A stretch of 64,000 nucleotides of DNA from Hansfordia pulvinata (Eukaryota > Ascomycota > Sordariomycetes > Xylariales). The DNA is taken from NCBI GenBank assembly GCA_006538405.1, contig BJKQ01000005.1, positions 2,604,001 through 2,668,000 of the forward strand, written 5' to 3'. The position numbers were made by a program, and so were the translations under genes. The notes beneath the pieces were generated by a model. That model was not told the DNA's origin. It saw only the letters and a list, made by a program, of their open reading frames with translations, and ran no database searches. This document shows positions 1 through 12,700 of the stretch, piece by piece. Each line of letters opens with the position of its first letter. Within the stretch, counting starts at the first letter, position 1.

Positions 1-253
1 AGCCGAGCCTTACGCGATCGAGCCCGACCAGACGAACGGGGAGAGAAAGAGAAGAAACGGCGCAATACCCCCGTAAGATTTGCTCCATCGGCTGAACAAG
101 CGAGCCGCGCCAAGGGAAGGGAACGAAACGAGACGAGACGACCGTACTCGTACGAGTGCTCGGCGCGTGGCTGAACGCCAAGAAGTAGTCGTCAACGCGG
201 CGGTAGAAGGAGAAGGAGAAGGAGAAGGAGAAGAAGGAGAAACAGCCCCAACG
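1..253 (+). promoter_or_regulatory. Upstream region of the FAD oxidoreductase
   Basis: Non-coding leader of the first gene. It carries one exact TACTCGTA octamer (145-152), extended to the 12-bp palindrome ACTCGTACGAGT, about 110 bp before the start codon. A purine-rich GGAGAA repeat (about 206-243) lies directly upstream of the ATG. Its regulatory role is inferred from position only. Confidence 0.4.
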
Positions 254-2396
254 ATGAAGGCGGTTAGCAGCTCCGCAGCCGTGGTCTGCGGCCTCGCCGC
301 CGCCGCGGTCTGCTGGGCCGGTGAGACGACTGGCCAGACGGGCTCTGAGCAATGCGTTAGTTTTTTACCCAAAGTCTCCTGACTCTAGCCCCGATGGAAG
401 AAAGAAGAAGGGGCACGATTCAGACGGGGAGAAGAAGAAGAAAAAAGAAAGCATGAACTGACCTCAACAGTGCGGCGCCCTCGCCCGCGAGCCCGCCCTC
501 GCCGGCAAGGTGTTCGGCCCGGACGACGACAGCACCACGACGTACGCCGACCGCCTGGCCAGCTACTACTCGGCCAACGCGGCGCTGCGGCCGTGGTGCA
601 TGGTCCTGCCGCTGTCGACGGCCGACGTGTCGCGCGCCGCCGAGCTGCTGCACGCCAACGCCTGCCCCTTTGGCATGCGCGGCGGCGCCCACTCGGCCTT
701 TGCCGGGTCGAACGGCGTCGAGGACGGCGTTACCGTCGACTTTGGTGAGTTTCCTGTGATGCCTTTCCTGCCCCTATCCGCGTGATATGGACGCTCCCCG
801 GGATTGTCGCTGTTATTGTTGTGTGTCGCCTGTATGCAGGTTGCTGATACCAGAATGATCCCCCAATAACCAGGCTACATGAACGCAACGACCTACGACG
901 CCGCCACCAACGTCGCCTCGGTCCAGGCCGGCGCGAACTGGCAGCAGGTCTACGAGGCGCTCGACGGCCACGGCGCCACCGCCGTCGGCGGGCGCGCCTC
1001 CCCCGTCGGCGTCGCCGGCTTCCTGACGGGCGGCGGCTACTCGTTCCTGTCGTCGGCCAAGGGGCTCGGCTGCGACGCCGTCCGCGGCTTCGAGGTCGTC
1101 CTGGCCAACGGCACTGTAGTCTACGCCTCGGCGGCGGCGGCGGCGGCGGGCAAGGGGGACCACGCCGACCTGTTCCGCGCGCAGAAGGGTGGCTCGGGCA
1201 ACTTTGGCTTCGTCACGCGCTTCGATCTGGGTTAGTCCTCTCTCGATTATGTTCTTCTGGTCGGATATCGTCGCTGTTGGTCTCCTGCCTGTTTTCCCCA
1301 TTCTGGCCGAGTTGAATCGAGAACCTCCCGCGCCCCCCTTCTTGTGCCCAAGTCTTCTTCCGCGATTATGCTGACTCTTCCGTCGCAGAGGCCGTCAAGA
1401 ACAATAAGCTGTGGGCCGGTTTTGTGGGCTATGCGCCGAGCGAGCTGGACAAGTACTTCAACGCGTACATCGACTTTGTCGAGAACATGGGATCTGTAAG
1501 CCCCTCCCAGTCGTCTCTCAGGGGCTTTTCTCCTTTTGCTCTTCTCGCGCGCAACGCTGACCTGATGTCGCGCTCCAGGACCCCGACAGCCAGGTGGTCC
1601 TCGGGATGACCGCGACCCCGGACGCCATCACGCACACGAGCATCCTGTCCAATAGTCAGGGCGTGCCGGACAAGCCCATCTTCGCCGACTGGCTGGCCAT
1701 CTCCAACATCAGCAGCACCGTGAGAACGGGCACGTACAAGTCGATCGTGCCCGAGTTCTCCGGGCCCACGCCCAAGGGTCTCTAGTAAGCAAACAACACA
1801 CCCCTCCTTCCCCATGCCCACTTTCGCGTGACACAGGTGTCCAAACCCACTTAGCACGTGACTGACCATCTTTTTTCCCCAGCGCGAACTGGATGGTGGA
1901 AATGTACGCCAACGACGTGCGCATGCTGCACAAGATCGACGCCAGCCTGACCGCGTACCGCGACCGCATGGTCGACGCGGCCCCCGCATCCAACTTCTCC
2001 ATCCTGCTCGAGTTGCAGCCCGTGACCGAGACGATCGTGTCGCAAGGCGCGGCCAACGGCGGGAACGCCCTGGGGCTCGAGGCCGTGCTGGACCGCGGCG
2101 GCGGCGGCCCGGCCATGATGTTCCTCATCTCGCTGACCGCCGACACGCGCGCCAACCAGGACCTGATCCTCCCGCTGGCCCTCGAGTTCCGCGACGAGGT
2201 GCGCGCCTACGCCGCCGGGCTCGGCCTGGACCGCGACTGGGTGTACGCGCCGTACGCCTACGCGGACCAGGAGCCGCTGTCGCACTATGGCGCCGCCAAC
2301 ATCCGCCTCATGCACGACGTGTCGGCCAGGTACGACCCTGAGGGCGCGTTCCAGAAGCTGCGCCGCTCGGGCTTCAAGATCCCCGCCGTAGCCTAA
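254..2396 (+). CDS. Secreted FAD-linked oxidoreductase (PCMH/BBE-like family)
   Basis: Six exons read by eye: 254-355, 471-744, 874-1230, 1389-1495, 1579-1784, 1883-2396. Together they are 1560 nt, exactly 520 codons, giving 519 aa. Residues 1-22 or so form a hydrophobic signal peptide, followed by the paired CC start of the domain typical of fungal members. The FAD-binding PCMH core carries MRGGAHSAFAGSN, where His108 is the expected covalent flavin attachment residue. The later GVAGFLTGGGYSFLSS segment has no cysteine at the usual second linkage site, so single rather than double covalent FAD is inferred. The C-terminal part ends in RYDPEGAFQKLRRSGFKIP, the usual family end. Such enzymes oxidise alcohols, sugars or secondary-metabolite intermediates using O2; the substrate cannot be told here. 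No other biosynthetic gene is visible beside it, but the gene lies at the window edge, so a cluster to the left is possible. Confidence 0.9.
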
Positions 2397-3087
2397 GAAG
2401 GCGGTCGTCTGGGTCCTGGGTGAGGACGGTAGCGGAGGTTTTCCCAATTTCTAAGCATTAGGGGGGAAGGACACCGGGGGATTGGACATCATGATGACGA
2501 CGAATCCGATACTGAGCAATGAGATACGAAATTCCATGCGCCATGTGAGATAAAGCCTCTGCGATGAACACATAGTTAGAGGGTTAGCAAGCGAGCAAGC
2601 TTTTGCAATCGATGTTTCTGACTCACTTGCCATGTCGAGCCTCGGTCGTCTCTTGTGGTGGAGTGGGGCTGCTGCGCATCGCATTTCACCATTCCCTCAT
2701 GCAGGGGATCGCATTTCACCGTCCGCTCCAGGAACAGTCATTTCACCGCTCTCTCACAGGTCCAGGGCACACAGACAGCGGGTTCTTTCGGGGGGGTTCC
2801 AAAAAGGCAAGATTCTCGGCTCATTAGAAGGGCTAGAAAGACCAAGAGAGAGAAAAAAAATCACATAATCGCTAAACCTCCGTGGCGCGCATCCCATTCG
2901 CAAGAAATCAGACTCGGAACACCCGGCCAATCATCCCGTCGTTGAGGTCGTACGCGTTCCCATCCGGTCCATCCAGCCGACCAGTCAGCAGTCGGGCCAA
3001 CCCGCCAACCCGTATAAAGAAGAGAGAGGGAGAGTAACAAGAGAAAAACAGAGGAGGACGCAAGGTACAGAAGAAAGGCGATTGCGC
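2397..3087. other. Convergent intergenic region
   Basis: Sequence between the stop codons of the oxidoreductase and the AT-hook gene. It should hold both 3' UTRs. A short direct repeat of the block GATCGCATTTCACCGTCC (around 2676-2745, imperfect copies) is visible. I see no gene. Confidence 0.5.
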
Positions 3088-3465
3088 TCAAGCCTTGCGG
3101 GCGCGACTGTTCTTGCCGTCGGTGCCGCGAATCTTCTTGGTGCCGGCGGCCTTCTTGGCGGGGTTGCGCGTGGCGGCGCCGGCGGCCTTCTCGATGGCGC
3201 CCGAGACCTTGTCAGAGAGATGCGGCTTGCGCTTGTGGTGGGCAGGGGCCTTCTTGACGCCGGCGCCGGTAGAGGTGGCGGTGGGCTTGTTGGTGGAGCC
3301 CTTGGGCCTGCCACGGCCGCGGGCGGCAGTGGAGGGAGCGGCCTTTGTTGCCGAGGGTTTGGCAGCGGCCGTGGTGGTGGCCTTGCGCTTGCGCTCGGGT
3401 TCCGTGGAGACGGTCAGTTGAAGGCGGGGGCGCGAGTTGCCCGTGGAGGCGCGGGTAGAAGGCAT
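3088..3465 (-). CDS. Small AT-hook, histone H1-like chromatin protein
   Basis: A single uninterrupted exon of 125 aa starting MPSTRAS. I prefer this start to an in-frame extension reaching 3999 because the extra residues are low-complexity and look like a 5' UTR. The protein is rich in Ala, Lys, Thr and Pro. It contains a canonical AT-hook core RGRGRPKGSTNK at residues 49-60, flanked by Lys/Ala blocks resembling histone H1 tails or HMGA proteins. By family knowledge, AT-hooks bind the minor groove of AT-rich DNA, so a nuclear architectural role is likely; this is inference from one motif. No folded globular domain is recognisable. The tail RGTDGKNSRARKA is strongly basic. The upstream region contains one TACGAGTA octamer (4060-4067). 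Confidence 0.7.
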   Translation of the reverse strand: MPSTRASTGNSRPRLQLTVSTEPERKRKATTTAAAKPSATKAAPSTAARGRGRPKGSTNKPTATSTGAGVKKAPAHHKRKPHLSDKVSGAIEKAAGAATRNPAKKAAGTKKIRGTDGKNSRARKA

Positions 3466-6008
3466 GACTGCGAATGGGGGCAGGAAATGCGCAGTGAGAG
3501 CTGGGAGACTGAGTCTTTGGCTTGTGTTTGTCTCTGGAAGAGTCTGCTCTAGAGGGGAGAGAATGGCTGATGAAGAAGAGAAGAGGAAGATTGTTGGGGT
3601 AATAAGAGCTGGGCGCGTGGTGGATCCCCAGGTAGGCTGAGAGCGCGCAGGTATAGTGGACTCAGAGAGAAGGGGTGGAAATGGGCGAGTGGCGTGTGAT
3701 TTTGGTCGCGCAAGATGAGCAGACGGGGCTAGAAAGCGCGTCAAAGACGAGGATGTGGTGGGATGAGTTAGATTGCCGTTGCCGGAATTGTTGGAGATGA
3801 GGAGGGAGGGGAAAAGTGGTGTGGAAGAGATGATGGGAATGAAAGAGAGAAGAGGAGGGGGGGAGCAAAGAGCAGAGGAGGGCAGACGGCAGTCGCGCGC
3901 GCGTGCACGACGAAAGAGGGCGGCGGGTAGTACCTTACCTGGTACTGAAGGTGGGTGGTAGGCAGGCAGGCAGCACCTTCCATCCACCCAGTCATCCATC
4001 CACCCAATTCGAAGAGCACCCGCCGGACTGCTGCAATCACCTCAGTACGGTCGGCACGGTACGAGTACCTTGAATGCGTGTACTTCGATACAGGGCTGTT
4101 CATGCTGCCTGGGGCAAGCGCCCAAGACACACACACACCCCTCTCATGGAGATAAGGTGGTAGCTACAGAATTCTCTACTTGGAAAAACAACGGGACGTG
4201 GGTGGGCAGGGCACGGCGTATAGCAGCGCGCACGAGTAGCCCCGAGACAGGTCGCATCGCTGGTGGAAGCCGTCGCAATCAATCTCTGGCCCAGCCCAGC
4301 ACAGCAGATGGGTGGGATGGATACGTCTGGTCTGCTCGGCCCCAATGGCGCGTGTACAACAAGGTCCTTTCGAAGAGACAGACAGGGAGGGAGAGGGAGA
4401 GAGAGAAAGAGTGTGTGCGTGTGTGTGTGAGTGTGTTATTCTTCTCCCAGCCTGGTTTAGTCTGCCCGCCCGCCGTGACTGATCCGATCCTGCCTGTCAT
4501 CAGCGAACCCAGTGTGCCCCGGGTGCTCAAGCTCAAACAGCTCACATGAGCACATGAGTCGATTCCATCTGCTCCAGCTGACACCCGACTGACCTATGTT
4601 GGCTTGGTGGAAGGTGTATGTAGGTAGGCTCGTTCGTTGGGTCTCGTAGCCATTACTTCTCCCTTCCGACTCCCGTATCTGGTAGGTACTCTACCTCTCA
4701 CCAAAGTACCCACCAAAAGAGGCAATTCATATCTTACCTTGGACGAGTCAACAACCTCCGACGCGCTCTTCCCAACCCGCCCGCCAAAGATGCCCATCCC
4801 GAAATGCCATCCCCAGCAGATCCAGATCTTCCCACGTCCCAGACCCAGACAATCTCTCCTGTCCACATTGAATATCTCACACCACGACTCCATCATGAAA
4901 CCTGACGCCATTTCGCTTACTACAGGTACAAAGTGTCTGCCCGCTCGCATGCGCTTCAATTTATATACCCGCCAGCTGATGCAGAGCGCATCCCCGTCGA
5001 AAGGCAACGCCGACTTCATTTCCAGCTTCTAAGCAGCGATTCCTAACAACAGAATAGAAAAGCCCGCACGGCAGAGCAGAGTAAAACCTGCGCGCGCATA
5101 CACACACACATCTCGATCCGTCCAAAACGCCGAAATCCCCCCTCGAGGGGGCCTGCTATAGCGCGGCCTCCAGAGTGACGTGGACCCATGCCCGCCGCCC
5201 ACGTCCAAACCCGCCCCTCACCAGCCCGTCCCGTGGCCCGGCGGTGTGCGCCCCCAATCACCCCGACACATCGCTCTTTTCGTTACCCTTGTCCGCTCCA
5301 GCAACCATCGCGACCCCCGCCGTCCTCGCTGCCTATCTGCCCTCACTGCGCAGTCCATCTGCATCGGCTGTTTCCCATTTAGTCCTCTTGGACTCGCGAT
5401 ATCTCCGCCTCGCACTGTCCACAGAGTACAGCACCTGGTGAAGTACCGCAAGCAGGAGCCGTCTTTTGCAGCCATGTTATACCTTGCTCCCTGCAATCGT
5501 GGCCGGCATTGTCGCCTAGGCCTATCACGTGCAGAACTCACCCCAATAACATCACCTCTTCCCCCCTTTGTTATGCCCCCCGCGAGCAAGGTCGGGTAGT
5601 CTAGAATATTAAATGCCGCACAACTACGACACACTTCACGCATCGCCCGTCCAGGGAAGCCGCGCATATGGCCCGCAAGGGCAAGGCAAAGAAGACTGTA
5701 TTCATCGCCCTCGTCTTCCCATCTGCAAGTGGCATGCCGTGCGTGGGTGCGAACCCATCCAAGCTACCTGGTAGCTACGCACAATCCCTCTGTGTATGTG
5801 TTGAAAAGTTGCCTTTTGCTTGCCCATCACCCTCCTCCCTCGAGGGTTCTGTCCCGCCCCAAGTGGCCATGAGAGTTGAGCCCTGGCTCCCGTAATCATT
5901 AAACGCGGTGTGAAGCTCGGCAGTCATCGTGTGACTGGCAATGCAGGAGACGCTGAATCAAATGCACGACACGCGATCCAAGGGAAATGAAGCGAAGCAC
6001 TGCAGTCA
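3466..6008. other. Intergenic region, no supported gene
   Basis: About 2.5 kb between the AT-hook start and the GDE1 stop, both on the minus strand. It contains an exact TACGAGTA (4060-4067) and a purine/GT low-complexity tract (about 4378-4436). Both strands around 4600-5030 are open for about 130-140 codons, but neither translation has recognisable features. A short ORF starting MARKGKAKK at 5668 also lacks support. Confidence 0.4.
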
Positions 6009-9000
6009 TCAAGCTGCCACAATCTTGGCCGGCGCACCCCCAGAGTTCGTGAGCCCTTGCCGAATGGCAAGCACGTTGTCGACAATCACTGCGTCGATCC
6101 CCTCTTTGACTTGGCGCTGCAGGGTAGTAGTCAGTATCCGTCAACAAACACGCCGAATCAGGAGTCTCCATCACTCACCTGCACACAATCAGGGTCGTTG
6201 TTCTGCTTGCCGTAGCTGACACACACCAATCCACTCTGTTTGACAACCCTCACCAAGCGAGGGCTGTTCACAAACGTGGCCGCCTCCGACACGATTCCAA
6301 GCAGATTCCAGCGGCTCGCAAATCGGACAGCCTCCTGCAAGCTGCTGGCGCGAACATCGCTGACTTCCGAGTTGCCCGAGTCCGTCAAGAACATGATGGG
6401 AATGCTGGGCTGCTTGTAGCTCAAACAGAGACAGATGTCGGGGTTGAAACTGCTGAACAGCACCTGCCGGGTAGCTGTGAGATCATACACCTTGGACAAA
6501 ATCGTATCGCAGAACGAGTTGAGTTCGATGGCGTACGTGTCCATGTCGTGCTCCTCGCTCTCGAGAAGCATCGGGTACTTCAGCTCAATGTTGAACCCAA
6601 CCTCTTCGGGATCTGGTTAAAGAGATCCTCGAGGGTCGCAAACGGAGCCTGGACAACGTTGCCGCGAGTATTGCCTTTGTAGGCCTTTTCTTTCCAGTCT
6701 CGTGTGTACTTCATCTTCTCGTCAAGGGTTTCCTTGGTGTCGCCGGCAAAGTCCACCGAGTGCGATCTTTGACGACCGTTGGGTTCCGAGGTCCCGTTGG
6801 CCCGGCCGTTCCGTGCCTTCTGTGCAGCAACATCCCTCTGCATCTTGGTCTTGGCATCGGGGTTGATGTGCATGAATTGCTCTAGGGTCAGAGTATGCAC
6901 CGGCGCATCGATGCCGGTCTCGCTGACCAAGAAGTCGTGGTATATGACTGGCACGTGATCCTTGGTGATCTGGACGTCGAACTCGACATAGTTTGCACCC
7001 AAGTTGGCCGCAGCAATGAAGGATGGGACCGTGTTCTCGCCCAGCTGGAGAGACTTGTTGCCCATGAAGTTCTTCCCCAAGCCTCGGTGGCCGAAGACCA
7101 TGGTAGACGACATCTTCTTCCAGTAGGTCTGCTGCTCGTTAATCTCCATCTTTGGGTGGGAGAACGGCGTGACGACCAGGAAGTTGAAGTTCACAACGCC
7201 AATGACGTCGAGATTGGCGCCGATGATGGGGACCTGAACATCGCCTTGTAAATTCATACGCTTGGCACCAATAGTGGGACGAATGGATGACAGAAGCGCC
7301 ACAGCACGGCCGATCTTGTTCTTTTCGTTGCCAGAGTACGTCGGCACCAGGTCGAACATGATTGTGACCTTGGTCTCGTCATTGGTGGTGAAAACGACGG
7401 GCTCGGTAGAAATGTTGTCATGCGCAGGCAGGTCAATGATGCTGGGCTCTCCGGTCGCGCCTTTGGCAGAGACGACAATGGACAGCGCCGTGTCAAGCTG
7501 GTTGGTATGGGCCTCGGCAAGCGGAACGTGTTCGAGCTTGACCGCATCCATGTTCTTGCGCAGGTCCATCGATCCCAGGCTGATCAGCACAAGGCTCTGG
7601 TCTTTGAGGTAGCGGTGACCGAAAGACTTGACAGGGTCTGTGTTGGTCGGCTTCGAACTCCCGTCCGATTTGCGGTCTTCCAGCGAGGCCACCTCCTTGG
7701 GGGGCGAGCCCGAGTTAGCGCTCTCAGTGTCCTCAGAGCCGTTCTCTACAGTCTCGGTCGAGGGAGTCAGAGGCTCGAGGTAGAAGGCCAGCTGCATGTG
7801 ACCTCGCAGGGCAGCGTGCTCTTTGGCAGTCCAGCCAAACTGGTCGGCCTTAGTGGCATCAGCGCCAGCCTCGATGAGGATCTTGGCAGTCGAGAAATGG
7901 CCGTCCACAGCGGCAATGTGTAGCGGGGTGAAGGCAAAGGTCTTCTCTGTCAACTCCAAGTCGGCCTTCTGGTCTTCTGAGCCCTGAATCAGGATTCGAG
8001 CACACTCGTCATGGCCAAAACGCGCGGCAATGTGCAAAGCAGTCTCGCCCGACTCATTTTGCCAATTGATACCGACGCCAGCATCAACGAGAGATCTCAC
8101 GATGCTGGTGTAGTTGGACTTGGTGGCCATGACCAACACTATGCTGGACTTCGTAATTGCTTTCCTGTCGCTCGTCTTTGTGTCGCTGAGACCTTGCCAA
8201 TCTTCACCCTTGAGCAGACACTGGGTGGTCAGGGGGTGGCCAGCAATCACGGCCAAATGCAAGGGCGCATTGCCCTCCTTGTCCTGCCACTCGAATGCGT
8301 CAATGCCATGTTCCACGTTGAACTGGCCCCATTTCTGCATGTACGCCATGAGGATTTGGCACACAACGACGAAGCCATACTGGGCTGCATAGTGAAGGGG
8401 AATGCGTCCGAGCGAGTCCTTGCAGGACAGCGCTCCGCGCTGGTCCGGCTGCAGGCTTTCCAGCAGATGCGACAGGATCTGTACTGTCTCGTCGTCCTTG
8501 TTCAAGAGAGACGAGGAAAGCTCGGCGGCAGCTTCCTTGGGCACAGCGAGGCCGTCGCCGTTGAGCTGCGAGATGGGAGCAACATAGTGGTTGTTGTAGT
8601 GGGAGCTGACAGGCAGGGAAGCTGCGGACGCTGCGGACGCTGCGTGAGGCTCGTCTTCTTTGGTGGGGATCGACTTGGATCGGCCAATGTGGATCACGAG
8701 TCGGTGGATACAGTTTCTCTCGTTCAGGTCATCGACCTCATCCAGGGATCTGATTTGCATGAGAAGGAAGGCGATGCAGGCCTTGGCGCGCCACGAAATG
8801 GATCTCTGCAGAAGACTGAGGAGAAACTCCTGCGAGGGCTGCTCGACGGTGATCAGGCCGGCTGCGGTCAAGCTGCTCTGCAGAGTGGCGACATCATCCT
8901 GTCTCATGGCATTCTCCAGCTTGTCGAGGACGGTCTGGGGCACGTTGAGGGATGCGCGGGCGGTGACTCTGCCAAGAGAACGGACTGAGCGCGCCGAGAC

Positions 9001-9705
9001 GTCCGACATGCCATCGTCGACGTTCTGCTGGTCGCCGAGAACGGAGAGCCACTTGTTGATCTCACCGACAAGGCGGACCAGGGTGACATCCTTGGCAAAG
9101 GGCGAGGGATCGACCTTTGTGGTGATGTAGCGGTGCTGAGTGGTGGTGTTGGGGACCTTCTTGTCGAGTTTCTTGGTGATCTTGACGAAGCCACGGCGAT
9201 TGATCTCGCCGAACCATTGTAAGTTCCGGAGCTGGTTTCGCAACTCGAGGATGGCGCCCATCAGCTCCTCTACCTCGTGCTCGTCAAGGTCGGCCAGCAG
9301 GTCGGGAGTGCGCCCATATTTGTCCTGGAGCAGCTTGAGGCGGCGATGGGCCTCGGAGAATTTCTTGTTGTAGAACGTGTCGACATCCTCATGGTTGCGA
9401 TCCAGAGCAAAGAAGAACTCTGGAGGGGAGAGTTAGGGGAAGAGGGCGGCATCGACAGAAGCCTGGAGAAGGTAGCCCACCTGCTAGATCGACCTTTTCG
9501 CCCGTCTTCGCGGCGTCGGCGGCGGTTTTGATGAGCTTCTTGAGTCCCTTGTAGTCGATGTAGAAGGCAGACCACTCGGGAACCTGGTTGCGCGGCAAGC
9601 TGCGGCTGTGTGAGCATCGAAGACGGGATTGCAAGGACAGGGGCGACAGGGGCATAACCAGCGAGCACAGGGCGATTGTGAGGCTTACTTTCGTCCAAAC
9701 TTCAT
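6009..9705 (-). CDS. GDE1: SPX-ankyrin-GDPD glycerophosphodiesterase, with apparent 1-nt frameshift
   Basis: Exons read on the minus strand: 9705-9689, 9599-9481, 9419-6179, 6116-6009. The N-terminus MKFGRNLPRNQVPEW...YIDYKGLKKLI is a textbook SPX domain, which senses inositol pyrophosphate/phosphate. Ankyrin repeats occupy roughly residues 380-590. A GDPD domain begins with the catalytic HRG near residue 821, followed by the EFDVQ metal-binding region and HD. This matches yeast Gde1, which cleaves glycerophosphocholine and related diesters in the cytosol and links lipid turnover to phosphate and choline supply. The frame breaks near 6607-6610. Before it the reading is NQIP; after it, one frame over, EEVGFNIELKYP continues the conserved GDPD core. 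One missing base, probably a C in a short C-run, restores an exact 1162 codons (1161 aa, close to the roughly 1200 aa of the yeast protein). Every other junction is in phase, so I treat it as one gene with an indel, not two genes. Confidence 0.88.
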
Positions 9706-12700
9706 GGTGGCGATGCCGCGTTGTGGGGGAGAAGCTCGGTTAAGGACAGCTCTGGGTCTCGTCTCCGGTCGCGGCGGGGAAGCTTTGAGGCGGGTCTAGT
9801 GGGTAGAGCTGGCGTTCGGCGGGGAGCTGCAGTTCTCACCGAAGCTCTACCTCTGCGCGGACAGGGGTCCCGCTGGTAAAAGCAGGCGGAGGGGAGGGCA
9901 AAGGTGAAAACCAAAAGGGAGGGAGATTAAGATGAGAGGGACGAGAAGGAGGGCTTGGAGGTGGCCAACCAAAAACCGGCTCTTTCGAAGATTCAGCAAG
10001 AAAAAGCTGGGCCGAGAAAGAAGAAAAAACGACCAGGCCGAGCAAAGCTCTGTGCGGGTGGGTGGATGCGAAGAAGGGACCGACACAAACACACGAGCGA
10101 GCGAAGGAGGAAGGGAGAGGGGAGAAGAAGAAAGAGGCCAGAGCGCCGGATGTAAGGAGCACACAAGAAGGCACGAGGACAAAAGAGCCGGCACGCGGTG
10201 AGGGAGGGAGATGGACGGCGTGCCAACGTGCTAGGAACGGACGGCGTAGGAGCACCCGAGAGAGCTCGTGACGAAGCGGAGCCGGGTGGTTTTTTTGGTG
10301 TTGCGGGCCGTGGAGGGGGAACAGAGCCCTGGACGCCTGTGATGTCGCTAAGGCACCGCGGGACAGCGCCGGTTGGGGGGGCCTGCTTCTATGGAGGTAC
10401 CTAAGGTACCCGTGGTACCTAAGGTAGAGGGGCAAATCCGGGAAAAGGTGTGGAGGGGCAGCGGCTGATGTGCAGCGGATTGACAGGCACGCAGCGACTT
10501 GGAAGCCAAGTATGCCAAGGTACAAGGCCAGACTAAGAGCACCGTGCCAGGATCGCGTACCTCTGACAAGGAGACGCATGTAGCTCCAGCGCCGTCGGCA
10601 GGCGCAAAAGGTACCAGGGAAAACGTAGCGGGATCCAGGGCGCCGGTGCTGCTGGTGATGGTCACATGGGGATACTTGGAAGGTACTATCAGATCCATTT
10701 GTCCTGTGCGCGAGGGAAACGGCTGTCCGTTGCTGCTCTGCCCCTCTATCATCGTCCTCCCCAGTCTGCCACACTCTTGCTCTCCAATCTTCCACCAGTA
10801 TTGACCCACTCGCGACATGGGAGACAACAACGTCGCCGCTGAGCACGGGCGGGTGCAGGACGAGGCCTCTGCTGGGGAAGAGCCACAGCTGCCGGCTCGG
10901 CTCTGGCCGGGCGCCGACGGCACAGGCGACAGACAGCACACGACGAGACAGACAAGGAATGACGCGATGCGATGCAACCCACTCAGCCTACATGAAGCAT
11001 TCCATCCCATCTTACGGCCTGCGTGGCGGTCAGCCAGCTCAGGGTTTTTCGGACGAGCCCTGTGAGGTACTTGTTGAAGCCACCCTCCTTACAACGAGCC
11101 TTGACACTCCGACTGACCCGGTTACCACAACATAAGTTTCGGTGATATCAACCAGGGGCCGACCGTCTACGCGTATTCAAGCAGCGCCGGCGAGAAGAAG
11201 AAATTACCCACCTGGAAAGCGAAATGAAACTGGAACTTCAACCGTGACGGCACTCAGAAAACTCAGCTGGACTGATTCCCCTGTCTTCGTCAAGGCCAAC
11301 AGTCAAGACATTGAGATGCAGCATCGTCTTCGTTCATCTTGACAGCACCCCGGCACGCCTACGTCAGAGACTAAGCCCGCCCCGCTCCGTTCCCCCCTGC
11401 TTTGTTTGTCCGCAGCATCGCGTTATCGAAAGCCACGGCCCCTCTCACCCAGTCCGATGAATGTCCCAAGTCGCAGCGTAGGGTTGGTCCCGCTCATCAG
11501 AGTGTTGGGGGGGGGGCGTGGCAGACGGCAACTTGTGAATGGACAGTTGGGTTTCTCAGTCTGGCGCACCCGCAGTCCAGGGAGAAGGCCGTGGGCCACT
11601 CATCGCCTGTTCTCGTTAGTCGTGGTGGGAAGGCTCGATTCTTACTGGCCAATTGGCTTCACCACCACCAACCCCCCGGCTTCTTTCCCTTCCACCGTTC
11701 CCCCATCCTGGCCCTAGGTGCCCCCATGCCGTGGCTGCTTCGCCCGCTTGGTGCTGTCACCTTGCAGCCGGGCGCCGCGCCGCGCCGTGTCTTGTCTCAT
11801 TCCGTCGCCTTGCCTGCTGACATGGCCTGCCGCCCGTCTCTTCCGGCAAGTCGATGTGTGGGCGTCGGCATCGGCGAGGCATGTAATAAAATCGCAGGCC
11901 GGGACACCCGGTTCGCAAATAACGGGTGGATGACTCTGGTCCAGAACCCAGCTGACACTAGGAACGCATTTACAAATGCATCAAGCAGATCTCCCCTGCC
12001 CGTACGAGTACACACTCGCACTTCCACAGCTGTACTGCATCGTCCTTGGCGGGGATCGTCGCTGTGAACTCGCTGCAGCAAGGGCCTCTATGGAGGTTCC
12101 CCTCGATTGGCTCACCAGCCCAGCGGGCCCAGCACGACACCATGGTCAGGTTCCCCCTTTACGCTCGTCTGTGCCCCCAACAAGCGGATTCTCGAGCTTT
12201 GGACACTTCGAGATTTGTTGCTTATACGTACGCACTGTTTGTTACGAGCGTATTCCTTTGCTCTTGCCAAGCCCGGACGCTTAACAGAGGCGCGATATCA
12301 TGAAAGTCGGTGTCAGGCTTGGCTGGGTCCATGTTCCACCTTAAAGAAGCATGACTTGGTCTGGTTAAGAGAAGAAAAAAAATTCAGCTCAAGCTGTACG
12401 CACCGTGTCGCTCGGTAATACGCCTGCCCCGAAAAGTCTCCTTGTCCGCCTGTGCCTCGGGCAATGGACCCATCGCATGTGGGTTGATTGATCGATTTAC
12501 CCAGAACTTACTTGTGGACCATCGCGCAGCCTGTCTGACCGGCCGACTACGCCAGCCAGGCTTCCCGTGTCCTTTCTCCCCCCTCGGCCACATGCAGCAT
12601 CGGGGGCCCTCCGTCCCGGAGCGTGCCTCCCGTATCCCACTCTTCCGCAGTGGCGGAGCCCCTCCCCTTCCCCCTCCCGCCCCAATGGCAGTCGAGGGTC

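Noticed and set aside
4594..5032. Overlapping open frames of 131-141 codons on both strands
   Set aside because: Neither shows a domain, targeting signal or codon preference; open on both strands at once suggests composition.
5668..5895. Short ORF beginning MARKGKAKK
   Set aside because: Only the first nine residues look protein-like; the rest is nonsense and no splice site extends it.
9836..10939. 367-codon minus-strand open frame upstream of GDE1
   Set aside because: The translation is Ser/Leu/Pro-rich low complexity driven by a pyrimidine tract, with no domain. Position fits the GDE1 promoter and 5' UTR.
11402..12067. 221-codon plus-strand open frame
   Set aside because: No recognisable features, several overlapping frames equally open, no splice-consistent extension.
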